Shown piece after piece: positions 17,734 to 25,849 of a DNA stretch of 64,000 nucleotides. Location of the stretch: NCBI GenBank assembly GCA_005882315.1, contig VBAR01000005.1, positions 92,370-156,369 on the forward strand, written 5' to 3'. A program made the translations under genes and the position numbers. Under the pieces are notes generated by a model. It made no database searches and was not told where the DNA came from. It saw only the letters and a program-made list of their open reading frames with translations. Every line of letters begins with the position of its first letter. The first letter of the stretch is position 1. This stretch comes from Bacteroidota bacterium (lineage in GTDB: Bacteria; Bacteroidota; Bacteroidia; Chitinophagales; Chitinophagaceae).

Positions 17734-19938
17734 TTATTGAAAGATCTTAACCAGGTTTTCAACTTGTTTTTTAAATTGTTTTAATTCATCTTTTTGCTGG
17801 TTGATAAAAATATTTTTATCCAGTTTGCCAATTACTTTTTCCATCTCGGTGGTGTTGTCATATACCATTTTACGAAAATCGCTTTGATAGTCCTTTGCCC
17901 TTGAATCAAAGATCGATTTTACCATCCATTCTTTTGTTTCGGTTGCTTGTTGAAGCAATGAATCAAACAATTTTTTTGAAAATGCGCTTGGAGAAATTTT
18001 TAATATCTCCAGCAATGAAGCAAATGCATGTTGGAATTTTTGTTCCGGGTAGGCTACACTGTTTTTCCGGTAAAAGGAATGGACTTCATCCCAACTGCGG
18101 ATCTTTCCAGTCCTGATATTTCTGATCAAAGTACCGGCTGATAATTCAGGTATTAATTGCCCACCGATATTTATCCATGCAGCCCGTTTTGCCTGGAATG
18201 GCAGGGCCGCATATAATTTTTTCCACTTATTTATTTTGTGTTTATCAATAAACTCGATCAATTGTACAACGCCGTAATAAATAATAAGACGTTTGAAAAT
18301 ATGATAGCTTTCTTCCCCTTTTACAATTTCTGTTTTACGTTTTGCATTTTCGAAACCCGGGGCAAGCAATTCAAGTTTATTAGCATAAACCTCATTCAGT
18401 TCAAGCAACGATTCTCCGGTTTTCAATAATTCTTTGGGAGGTATTGTTTCTTTGATTTTTACCTGGTAGGCTTCGCCTGTGATCTTTTTGAGCAGTGTTA
18501 AGGCATCAAAAATCTCATTAACAGTATCCGGCGCCAAATAATCATATTCGATATGTTGCGATTTATCGGTGCGGTTATCCCTGTCAACATATTTACCTGC
18601 ATTTCTTGCCAGTGCATACATATTGTATTGAAACCAATACGCAGGCATGATAACTAATTTATCATTACTCACATCATTATTCACCAATGAAAAAGGTATC
18701 GGAATATTCAGCTCAGCAGGAAAATCACTTTTTGCTATTATAGTATAAGAAGCAAATTTTGAATTATGTTTAAGACTTACACAGAGCCCTGGCCAGAACC
18801 CGCGGCCAGCAACAATTTCACCATCTGCACCACGACTGTTATGATTACTGCCGATGGTGGCGCCTGCTGCCATATTGGATTGACCCATCACGGTTGCGGC
18901 GCATAGAAAAGAGTTATTATGATGTTGCTCATGAGCTGGAAAAATAAGAGAATTTAAAACCTCGCAACATGAAATAGTTGAGTTGTCGCCGAGATAGGAG
19001 TTAATAAGCCTTGCACCATATTTAAGCTGTGAGTTGGATGCAAGAATAAAACGAACTGCTTTTACACCATAAAATATCCGGCAGCCAAACCCGATAATTC
19101 CGTTTACGATCTCGCAACCTTCACCAACCTGCGATTTTGCTTCGGGAGAAGAATTGATGGTAAGATTTTTTAATTTGTTGGCACCCTTCAGGTAAGCATC
19201 AGATCCTATCCATACATCTTTAATTATTTTACAATTTTTAATAACAGTACGATCGCCAACTTTACCGTAATAACCTCTTTGTTTGTCAAACCGCTTTTCA
19301 GTAAACTCTTTAAATTTCTGCAATAGCTTTTCATCATCCCTGTATTTTGACCATAGCCACGCATCACCTGGTTGCATTCCGTTAAAGGGCATTACTTTTC
19401 TGCCGGCATTTTCATTACATATCTCGATCCAGATCCGAACAGACTCTGATTCACCATCTTTTATTATACCATTTCCAAATTTGGAATGATCGGTAGTTGC
19501 CATTTCATTGATATTGGCCAGTATCACTTCATTACCGATTATATAATGTGATAAGTAGTTAACATTATCAATTGCCACGTTATCGCCCAAATCGCAACTG
19601 ATGATGGTGCTGTTATATAAGCCAACAGCCAGGCGAATATTGTTGAATTCAAGAAAAAAAGGTTCTAGTTTACCGATTCTTACTAGTCCATAAAATTTAC
19701 AGCCTTTTACCAGTTCAGGGTTAAATGCGTCGGATACGAAAACTTTATCCCAGTTATCCGAACTATTCCTGTTGCGGATCAATACTTCTGTTTCCAATGT
19801 AGTAAGCTTGCGGTATTTTATTCCACTGCGGTTTTGAAGATTACGCAGGTGATATTCATTTTTACCTTTGGGAATAAATTCTTTCGGGATAAAACCGTAG
19901 CCAAGCGAAGCAATTGGTTTTTTAATGATATTGTTCAT
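17734..19938 (-). CDS. DUF4954 family protein (left-handed beta-helix)
   Basis: 734 aa from ATG 19938; a longer frame to a TTG at 19977 is less likely because AAGGAAG precedes the ATG. The first two thirds contain hexapeptide-like repeats (VIKNCKIIKDVWIGSDAYLKG, GFGCRIFYGVKAV, ARLINSYLGDNSTISCCEVLNS), the signature of a left-handed beta-helix as in sugar-nucleotide acyl- or nucleotidyltransferases. The C-terminal third is alpha-helical. It is the only other gene on the strand beside glmS, and a link to amino-sugar chemistry is possible but only inferred from position. Confidence 0.75.
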   Translation of the reverse strand: MNNIIKKPIASLGYGFIPKEFIPKGKNEYHLRNLQNRSGIKYRKLTTLETEVLIRNRNSSDNWDKVFVSDAFNPELVKGCKFYGLVRIGKLEPFFLEFNNIRLAVGLYNSTIISCDLGDNVAIDNVNYLSHYIIGNEVILANINEMATTDHSKFGNGIIKDGESESVRIWIEICNENAGRKVMPFNGMQPGDAWLWSKYRDDEKLLQKFKEFTEKRFDKQRGYYGKVGDRTVIKNCKIIKDVWIGSDAYLKGANKLKNLTINSSPEAKSQVGEGCEIVNGIIGFGCRIFYGVKAVRFILASNSQLKYGARLINSYLGDNSTISCCEVLNSLIFPAHEQHHNNSFLCAATVMGQSNMAAGATIGSNHNSRGADGEIVAGRGFWPGLCVSLKHNSKFASYTIIAKSDFPAELNIPIPFSLVNNDVSNDKLVIMPAYWFQYNMYALARNAGKYVDRDNRTDKSQHIEYDYLAPDTVNEIFDALTLLKKITGEAYQVKIKETIPPKELLKTGESLLELNEVYANKLELLAPGFENAKRKTEIVKGEESYHIFKRLIIYYGVVQLIEFIDKHKINKWKKLYAALPFQAKRAAWINIGGQLIPELSAGTLIRNIRTGKIRSWDEVHSFYRKNSVAYPEQKFQHAFASLLEILKISPSAFSKKLFDSLLQQATETKEWMVKSIFDSRAKDYQSDFRKMVYDNTTEMEKVIGKLDKNIFINQQKDELKQFKKQVENLVKIFQ

Positions 19939-20061
19939 GCTGGTTGTTACTTCCTTGCTGCCTGTTAAAGCAAACAATCTTTTTTGTTTATATATTTCTC
20001 CATTCGTAGTTTAAGAAAATAAATTTTCGGATTGAAAATACAAGTAATCGGCCACCAGCAA

Positions 20062-21900
20062 CTACTCAACGGTAACACTCTTTGCCAAATTTCTCGGTTT
20101 GTCAACATCACATCCTTTTGCTACTCCAATATAATACGCTAAAAGCTGAAGCGAAATAACACTAAGCATAGGGGCTACTATTTCATCTGCTTCCGGTACT
20201 ATCATCACGTCTTCTGACAATGAGGTACTCATTTCATCGCCTTCAGTAATTACAGAGATCACTCTTCCTTTTCTTGCTTTTATCTCCTGCATATTACTTA
20301 CTGTTTTTTCATGGTATGTATCTTTTGTAGCAACAAAAACAACAGGCAGGGTTGCATCCACCAATGCAATAGGACCATGTTTCATTTCTGCTGCAGGATA
20401 GCCTTCGGCATGTATGTAAGAAATTTCTTTAAGCTTTAAGGCGCCTTCGAGTGCAACAGGGAAATTATAGCCACGGCCGAGATAAAGGAAATCTCTTGCG
20501 TCTTTATATTTTTCAGCAAGGGCTTTTATATGGTCTTTTGATTTTAATACCCATGCAGCTTTCTCCGGTATTTCCTGCAGTTCATTTAATAAATGCAAAT
20601 ATCTTTCTTCATCAATCGTTCCTTTCATATGTGCAACTTTCAGAGCTATCATGGTAAGCACAGCCAACTGTGCAGTAAAGGCTTTAGTAGATGCTACACC
20701 AATCTCCGGTCCGGCATGTGTATAGGCTCCGGTATGACTTGCCCTGGCAATGGAAGACCCTACCACATTTACCACACCCATAATTATGGCGCCTTTTGCT
20801 TTTGCATTTTCAATAGCCACTAATGTATCCGCCGTTTCACCGCTTTGTGAAATAGCAATGATGATATCACCTTTATTGATCACCGGATTACGATAGCGGA
20901 ATTCGGATGCATACTCCACTTCTACATTCACACGGCATAGTTCTTCAAAAATATATTCTGCTACCAATCCCGCATGCCAGCTGGTGCCACAGGCAACCAT
21001 AATTATTCTTTTTGCATGAAGAAGCTGTTCTGCATATTGCTGAATGCCACTCATAGTAATGGTGCCTGCTGCAGGATCCAATCTTCCTCTTAAACAATCA
21101 TATATAGTTTGCGGCTGTTCAAATATTTCTTTAAGCATGAAGTGGTCATAACCGCCTTTTTCAATTGCTGCTAATTCTATATCCAGCTTCTGAACATATG
21201 GCGTCAGCTTTTCATTACCAAGATTTTTTAAGATGAGTTCATCTGGTTTTACAATGGCCAGTTCATAATCATTTACATAAACTACTTCTTTTGTGTACTC
21301 AAGCATTGGCGATGCATCACTACCCAAAAAATGTTCGCCTTTTCCAATACCAATTACAAGAGGACTTCCTTTTCTTGCTGCAATGATGGTATCGGGACTG
21401 TCTTCATCGATCAATAAAATAACGTACGCTCCTGTTACCCTTTTCAGTGCTATTCTTAATGCTTCTTCAAGACTACACTGGTTGTTATTTTTTATTTCTT
21501 CAATAAAATTCAATAATACTTCTGTATCCGTATCGCTGGTAAATTCATATCCTTTACTGATGAGTTCTTTTTTAAGCTGTGCATAGTTTTCAATGATGCC
21601 ATTATGGATCATGGCCAGCTTACCGCTTTTTGAAAGATGGGGGTGTGCATTGCGGTCATTCGGCTCGCCATGTGTGGCCCAGCGGGTATGACCGATGCCA
21701 ATATGAGCATGCAGGTTTTTACCAACGATGCTATCCTCAAGCTCGGCTACCTTTCCTTTTTTCTTGTAAACTTTCAGACCGGTTGAATTATTTAGTGCTA
21801 CGCCGGTACTATCGTAACCGCGGTATTCAAGGCGTTTGAGTCCTTTAATGATGATCGGATAAGCTTCTTTAGGGCCGGTATATCCTACTATTCCACACAT
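20062..21900 (-). CDS. glmS: Glutamine--fructose-6-phosphate aminotransferase (isomerizing)
   Basis: First enzyme of UDP-GlcNAc synthesis, 612 aa, full length. The N-terminal glutaminase has the nucleophile Cys2 (MCGIVGYTG), GHTRWATHGEPN and NGIIENY. Two SIS domains follow (CGTSWHAGL, SQSGETADT, STKAFTAQ), and the C-terminus KSVTVE is typical. No glmS ribozyme is expected or seen in this phylum. Confidence 0.97.
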   Translation of the reverse strand: MCGIVGYTGPKEAYPIIIKGLKRLEYRGYDSTGVALNNSTGLKVYKKKGKVAELEDSIVGKNLHAHIGIGHTRWATHGEPNDRNAHPHLSKSGKLAMIHNGIIENYAQLKKELISKGYEFTSDTDTEVLLNFIEEIKNNNQCSLEEALRIALKRVTGAYVILLIDEDSPDTIIAARKGSPLVIGIGKGEHFLGSDASPMLEYTKEVVYVNDYELAIVKPDELILKNLGNEKLTPYVQKLDIELAAIEKGGYDHFMLKEIFEQPQTIYDCLRGRLDPAAGTITMSGIQQYAEQLLHAKRIIMVACGTSWHAGLVAEYIFEELCRVNVEVEYASEFRYRNPVINKGDIIIAISQSGETADTLVAIENAKAKGAIIMGVVNVVGSSIARASHTGAYTHAGPEIGVASTKAFTAQLAVLTMIALKVAHMKGTIDEERYLHLLNELQEIPEKAAWVLKSKDHIKALAEKYKDARDFLYLGRGYNFPVALEGALKLKEISYIHAEGYPAAEMKHGPIALVDATLPVVFVATKDTYHEKTVSNMQEIKARKGRVISVITEGDEMSTSLSEDVMIVPEADEIVAPMLSVISLQLLAYYIGVAKGCDVDKPRNLAKSVTVE

Positions 21901-22006
21901 GGGCTTTTTGGTTTTTGTGATTATCCTGATAGCAACCCGGATAGATTGAATTTTTGCAACACGAAAGTCATAAAAATAGGGGAGATGGCAAAGGATGATT
22001 TATCCT

Positions 22007-23392
22007 TTAGAGAAGAACACCTTTAAGTAACAGGAAAGCAGTGCCAAAATAAATAAGCAGGCCGGTTACATCCACCAATGTTGCCACAAAAGGAGTGGAG
22101 GAAGCGGCAGGGTCAGCTCCCATTCTTTTCAATAAAAGCGGAAGCATGGAGCCCATAATTGTGCCCCACATTACTACGCCAATTATTGCAATCCCAATGG
22201 CTATACCGATGCGAACGAAATGTTCTCCAAACAAGCCAAAAAATTCGTGACCACCAATAACAATAAGGCATCCAAATACACCCAGCGTTGCACCCATCAT
22301 AAAACCGGTGAATATTTCCCTTCGTGCAATAAGCCACCAATCGCTTAGTTTGATTTCATTTAATGCCATTGCCTGAATGATCAGTGTTGCAGCTTGTGAG
22401 CCACTATTGCCGCCACTTGAAATGATCAATGGGATAAAAGTGGATAGCACTAAAACCTGTTCCAGTGTTGCCTGGAAACTCGACATAGCAGCAATTGTCA
22501 GTGTTTCACCCACAAATAATATCAACAACCAGATGATCCTTTTTTTATACAGTTTTTTTAATGGCACTTCCAGGTAGGGTTCTTCCAACGCTTCAGTACC
22601 CCCCATCTTCTGCATGTCTTCAGAAAATTCTTCTTCGGCTACCCAGAGTATATCGTCGATAGTTACAATGCCGAGTAGCTTATTGCTGTTGCTCACCACT
22701 GGCAGTGCCACCCTGTTCTCGGTTTTAAATGCTTCACTGGCTTTTTCCTGGTCATCATATGCATTCAGCTTTGTTACCCGGTTATTCATCAGCTCCGAAA
22801 CTTTTGTTTTTGGATTACTGAGAATAAAATCACGGATGCGGATATCATCCAGCAACTCGCCTGCTTCATTTATCACATAGATCACATTGATGGTCTCACT
22901 GTCTTTTCCGTATTTGCGTATAGTGGCAAAAACTTCTTCTACTGTATTATGCGGATACACCCAAACATAGTCTGGGGTCATCAGCCTTCCAATACTATCT
23001 TCCGGGTAGCCTAATAACGATAATGTTGTTTTTCTTTCTTCAGGGTTAAGAAGTTTTATCAGTTCTCTTACAGCATTGCTGGGCAGTTCTTCCAAAAAAT
23101 CAGTACGGTCATCTGGTGAAAGTGCATTAAGTAATTCTGCAGTTTTATAAGGGGGCAGTTCATGAATTATTTTTTTCTGCTCGGCCAGGTCAAGGATCTT
23201 AAATACATTGGACGCCCTGTTTATTTTCATATGGGTAATGATATAGGCTTCCTGGTCGGGAAAATGTTTGATCAGGTCGGCCACATCACTGATGTTCTGA
23301 TGATCTAAAAACTCCCGTGAAGCAATTTCATTACCTGATTCCAGCAGGTATTCAAAATGATTGATAATATTTCCGCTAAGGATTTCTGACAT
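22007..23392 (-). CDS. mgtE: Magnesium transporter MgtE
   Basis: Inner-membrane Mg2+ channel, 461 aa from ATG 23392. An N-terminal helical MgtE_N domain (LPPYKTAELLNALSPDDRTD, LGYPEDSIGRLMTPDYV), two CBS domains (about 135-255) and five C-terminal membrane helices (about 285-461, with SGGNSGSQAATL and MGADPAASSTPF) are visible. The frame extends 13 codons further upstream, but those codons are made by a dispersed palindrome (23408-23425), so I reject the longer start. Confidence 0.94.
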   Translation of the reverse strand: MSEILSGNIINHFEYLLESGNEIASREFLDHQNISDVADLIKHFPDQEAYIITHMKINRASNVFKILDLAEQKKIIHELPPYKTAELLNALSPDDRTDFLEELPSNAVRELIKLLNPEERKTTLSLLGYPEDSIGRLMTPDYVWVYPHNTVEEVFATIRKYGKDSETINVIYVINEAGELLDDIRIRDFILSNPKTKVSELMNNRVTKLNAYDDQEKASEAFKTENRVALPVVSNSNKLLGIVTIDDILWVAEEEFSEDMQKMGGTEALEEPYLEVPLKKLYKKRIIWLLILFVGETLTIAAMSSFQATLEQVLVLSTFIPLIISSGGNSGSQAATLIIQAMALNEIKLSDWWLIARREIFTGFMMGATLGVFGCLIVIGGHEFFGLFGEHFVRIGIAIGIAIIGVVMWGTIMGSMLPLLLKRMGADPAASSTPFVATLVDVTGLLIYFGTAFLLLKGVLL

Positions 23393-23407
23393 ATTAATTT
23401 CAAGGTT

Positions 23408-23425
23408 GCCTGCCGGTAGGCAGGG
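23408..23425. repeat. Dispersed palindrome, CCTGCC...GGCAGG family
   Basis: CCTGCC (23409-23414), loop GGTA, GGCAGG (23419-23424). Same family as the copies at 30343-30362 and 59431-59450. It lies 16 nt upstream of the mgtE start codon. Confidence 0.7.
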
Positions 23426-23438
23426 CTTCAAATTTAAG

Positions 23439-23470
23439 TTGCTTCACTGAAAACCTGTTTTATATTTTTG
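23439..23470 (+). promoter_or_regulatory. Promoter of the SET-domain gene
   Basis: TTG (23439-23441), 21 nt, TATTTTTG (23463-23470). The start codon at 23477 is about where transcription would begin, so the message may be leaderless. Confidence 0.6.
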
Positions 23471-23476
23471 TAGATA

Positions 23477-23860
23477 ATGATACACCCGGCAATTCATATT
23501 AGTATGTCAGATGGAAAAGGAAGAGGTGTTTTTACCAATGAAAAAATTGAGAAGGGAACTGTGATAGAAATTGCTCCTGTGATAGTAATGAATGCGGCAA
23601 ATAAAAAATTGCTTGATCAGACATTGCTGCATGATTATATTTTTGAATGGGGTGATGACAGAACACATTGTGCAATGGCGTTGGGTTGGGTGCCAGTATA
23701 TAATCATTCCTATTTATCCAACTGTGAATATGAAATGGATTTTGAAGCACAGACCATTGCTGTAAAAGCTATGCGTGATATTGAACCCGGCGAAGAACTG
23801 TTTATTAATTACAATGGCGATTGGGATGATGCCAAACCTATCTGGTTTGATGCAAAATAA
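23477..23860 (+). CDS. SET-domain protein (putative lysine methyltransferase)
   Basis: 127 aa, almost entirely one SET domain: the N-terminal GRGVFTNEKIEKGTVIEIAP, the pseudoknot NHSYLSNCEY, and EPGEELFINYNGDW with the catalytic-type Tyr. In SET enzymes these segments bind S-adenosylmethionine and the target lysine. No pre- or post-SET cysteine cluster is present. The bacterial substrate is unknown. Confidence 0.88.
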   Translation: MIHPAIHISMSDGKGRGVFTNEKIEKGTVIEIAPVIVMNAANKKLLDQTLLHDYIFEWGDDRTHCAMALGWVPVYNHSYLSNCEYEMDFEAQTIAVKAMRDIEPGEELFINYNGDWDDAKPIWFDAK

Positions 23861-23863
23861 AAA

Positions 23864-23883
23864 TCCCGGCATTTCGGCCGGGA
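23864..23883. terminator. Bidirectional terminator
   Basis: TCCCGGC (23864-23870), loop ATTTCG, GCCGGGA (23877-23883). On the minus strand it is followed by a T-rich run, on the plus strand by a weaker one. It separates the SET gene from the convergent CHRD gene. Confidence 0.85.
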
Positions 23884-23906
23884 CTCAACTTTCTATATAA
23901 AATTTA

Positions 23907-24410
23907 TTATTCAAACTTGATCTGCCCTTTTATTTCGCCACCACCATAAGTAGCAGTATGAATGTTTACATAATACATTCCATTTAACAGATCCGCTTCT
24001 TTTATTGCCACACCGTCGATAAATAAGGTGCCGCTGTAAGATCCGCAGCTAGTAGGGCCAGCAACGCCATTTACTTTACAAGGAACGATACTTGCGGCAG
24101 TAAATGTTTGAAATACCGGAGCTGAAAAACCAACAGGTGCCAAACCATGAATATGAAAAATAGTTACCGGACCAGTTAAGCCTGTCCAGGAAAAATTATA
24201 AGTTAATGTTTTGGATAGCCTGCTATAGCTCACATTCAACTTGCCCAATGCACTAGATGGATTGGCAGGAACTTCCTGTGCTCCACTCATTACAATATCT
24301 GATTTCATGTACAGATTCTGATGTTCTACATCATCGCGACGGCAGGAGGCAAGGGTAATAATAAAAGCAATAATAATAATGGGAAATGCAGTTAGTCTCA
24401 TTTTAGTCAT
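23907..24410 (-). CDS. CHRD-domain lipoprotein
   Basis: 167 aa from ATG 24410. Lipoprotein signal with lipobox LASC (Cys23). The rest is a CHRD domain (named after chordin): SGAQEVPANPSSALGKLNV, FHIHGLAPVGFSAPV and the closing NIHTATYGGGEIKGQI. The role of bacterial CHRD proteins is poorly known. The frame extends 15 codons upstream, but the signal peptide fixes the start at 24410 or 24401. Confidence 0.85.
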   Translation of the reverse strand: MTKMRLTAFPIIIIAFIITLASCRRDDVEHQNLYMKSDIVMSGAQEVPANPSSALGKLNVSYSRLSKTLTYNFSWTGLTGPVTIFHIHGLAPVGFSAPVFQTFTAASIVPCKVNGVAGPTSCGSYSGTLFIDGVAIKEADLLNGMYYVNIHTATYGGGEIKGQIKFE

Positions 24411-24549
24411 GGTTGCAGAATTTGAGTAAAAATAAGAAGTTTTTTGAAATGGCAATATTTTTAAAACGAGGGTTTAAGGGTTGTGGAAAAAGGGTTTTTA
24501 AGATGGGAAAATGAAAATCGTAACTTGACGGTTACCAAAACCAATTATT

Positions 24550-25767
24550 ATGAATCAACTGACCGATTCCCGTAGTCGCATTCAATCAATTGATATATTA
24601 AGAGGGCTTGTAATGGTGATTATGGCAATTGACCATGTCCGTGATTTTTTTTACAAAGCAGACCTGGGAAAGGCAGCCGATGCGGCAATGGACCCAACAA
24701 ATATGGAAACCACTTATCCTGCACTTTTTTTCACCCGCTGGATAACGCATTTCTGTGCACCCATTTTTGTTTTCCTGGCTGGAACTTCTATCTATCTAAT
24801 GAGTCAGCGAAAGTCAAAAGCAGCGATCAGCAGCTTTTTAATTAAACGTGGCTTCTGGCTGGTTTTTGTTGAACTCATTATTATAACATTTGGATGGACA
24901 TTCAATCCTTTTTTCAACCTTTTTATAATGCAAGTCATTTGGGCAATTGGAGTAAGCATGATCCTGATGGGCATTCTTGTGTTGCTGCCTTACAAAATAA
25001 TTTTTGCAATCGGTTTATTGATAGTTGCCGGGCATAATCTAACAGATATTTCTTCAGTTGGCTCGGGATTAAGGGGAACGGTTTTAGGCGACCTGCTTTA
25101 TTTCTCCAATTTTTCAATCTATAAACTCTGGGATGGCCATTATTTCCTGATCGTATATGCATTTCTTCCATGGACAGGAGTAATGTTGCTGGGTTATTGT
25201 TTTGGAAAATTATATCAACAGGGAGTTGATGCAATATGGCGAAGAAAAATGTTACTTAGAATTGGTGGTGGGTTGGTGATATTGTTTGTAATTCTTCGTT
25301 TCAGTAATCTGTATGGCGACCCGCTTCCGTGGAGTTCGCAGCCGAGAGGAAGTGTTTATACATTTTTATCATTTCTTAACCTCAATAAATACCCGCCATC
25401 ATTGCTGTTTCTTTGCATGACCATTGGGCCTGGCATTTTATTTTTAGCATTTATTGAAAAAATACAAAACGGATTTACGAGGATAATGAATGTTTATGGT
25501 CGTGTGCCGATGCTTTACTATATCCTGCATTTTTATATTATTCATCTGCTCCTTGTAGTCGAATTTTACAGGCAAGGTCATGGGGCAAATGAGATTATTC
25601 CAAAAGGAGCTCCTTTTTATTTCAAGACACCGGATCTGGGTTTTGGATTGTTGGGTGTTTATGCAATCTGGATTTTTGTAGTTGCAATATTATATCCTGT
25701 TTGTAAAAAATACGACAAGTATAAAACTGCACATGCAAAAGAGAAGTGGTGGCTGAGTTATATATAG
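24550..25767 (+). CDS. DUF1624/HGSNAT-like multi-pass membrane acyltransferase
   Basis: 405 aa with about ten membrane helices. The N-terminal signature SRIQSIDILRGLVMVIMAIDH is that of the heparan-alpha-glucosaminide N-acetyltransferase/DUF1624 group; His in AIDHVRDFF is the residue expected to carry acetyl in that family (known from the human enzyme). LYGDPLPWSSQ and LHFYIIHLLL are further conserved blocks. Substrate unknown; the gene stands alone and converges on mutS. Confidence 0.8.
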   Translation: MNQLTDSRSRIQSIDILRGLVMVIMAIDHVRDFFYKADLGKAADAAMDPTNMETTYPALFFTRWITHFCAPIFVFLAGTSIYLMSQRKSKAAISSFLIKRGFWLVFVELIIITFGWTFNPFFNLFIMQVIWAIGVSMILMGILVLLPYKIIFAIGLLIVAGHNLTDISSVGSGLRGTVLGDLLYFSNFSIYKLWDGHYFLIVYAFLPWTGVMLLGYCFGKLYQQGVDAIWRRKMLLRIGGGLVILFVILRFSNLYGDPLPWSSQPRGSVYTFLSFLNLNKYPPSLLFLCMTIGPGILFLAFIEKIQNGFTRIMNVYGRVPMLYYILHFYIIHLLLVVEFYRQGHGANEIIPKGAPFYFKTPDLGFGLLGVYAIWIFVVAILYPVCKKYDKYKTAHAKEKWWLSYI

Positions 25768-25775
25768 ATTAGATG

Positions 25776-25849
25776 ATAGATAATAGTGGATAGATGATAG
25801 TTTAGGGAGTTTTATCATTGTCAGTTATCATCTATCCACTATTATCTAT
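25776..25849. terminator. Perfect 24-bp inverted repeat between convergent genes
   Basis: Arms 25776-25799 and 25826-25849 (core GATAATAGTGGATAGATGAT) are exact reverse complements with a 26-nt loop. The right arm includes the mutS stop codon. It probably terminates transcription from both sides; a related but imperfect repeat sits at 34713-34822. Confidence 0.75.

Noticed and set aside
20062..22006. A glmS ribozyme
   Set aside because: The leader before glmS has no recognisable ribozyme core, and the element is a feature of Firmicutes.
23393..23431. N-terminal extension of MgtE
   Set aside because: Its codons come from a dispersed palindrome and the family starts later.
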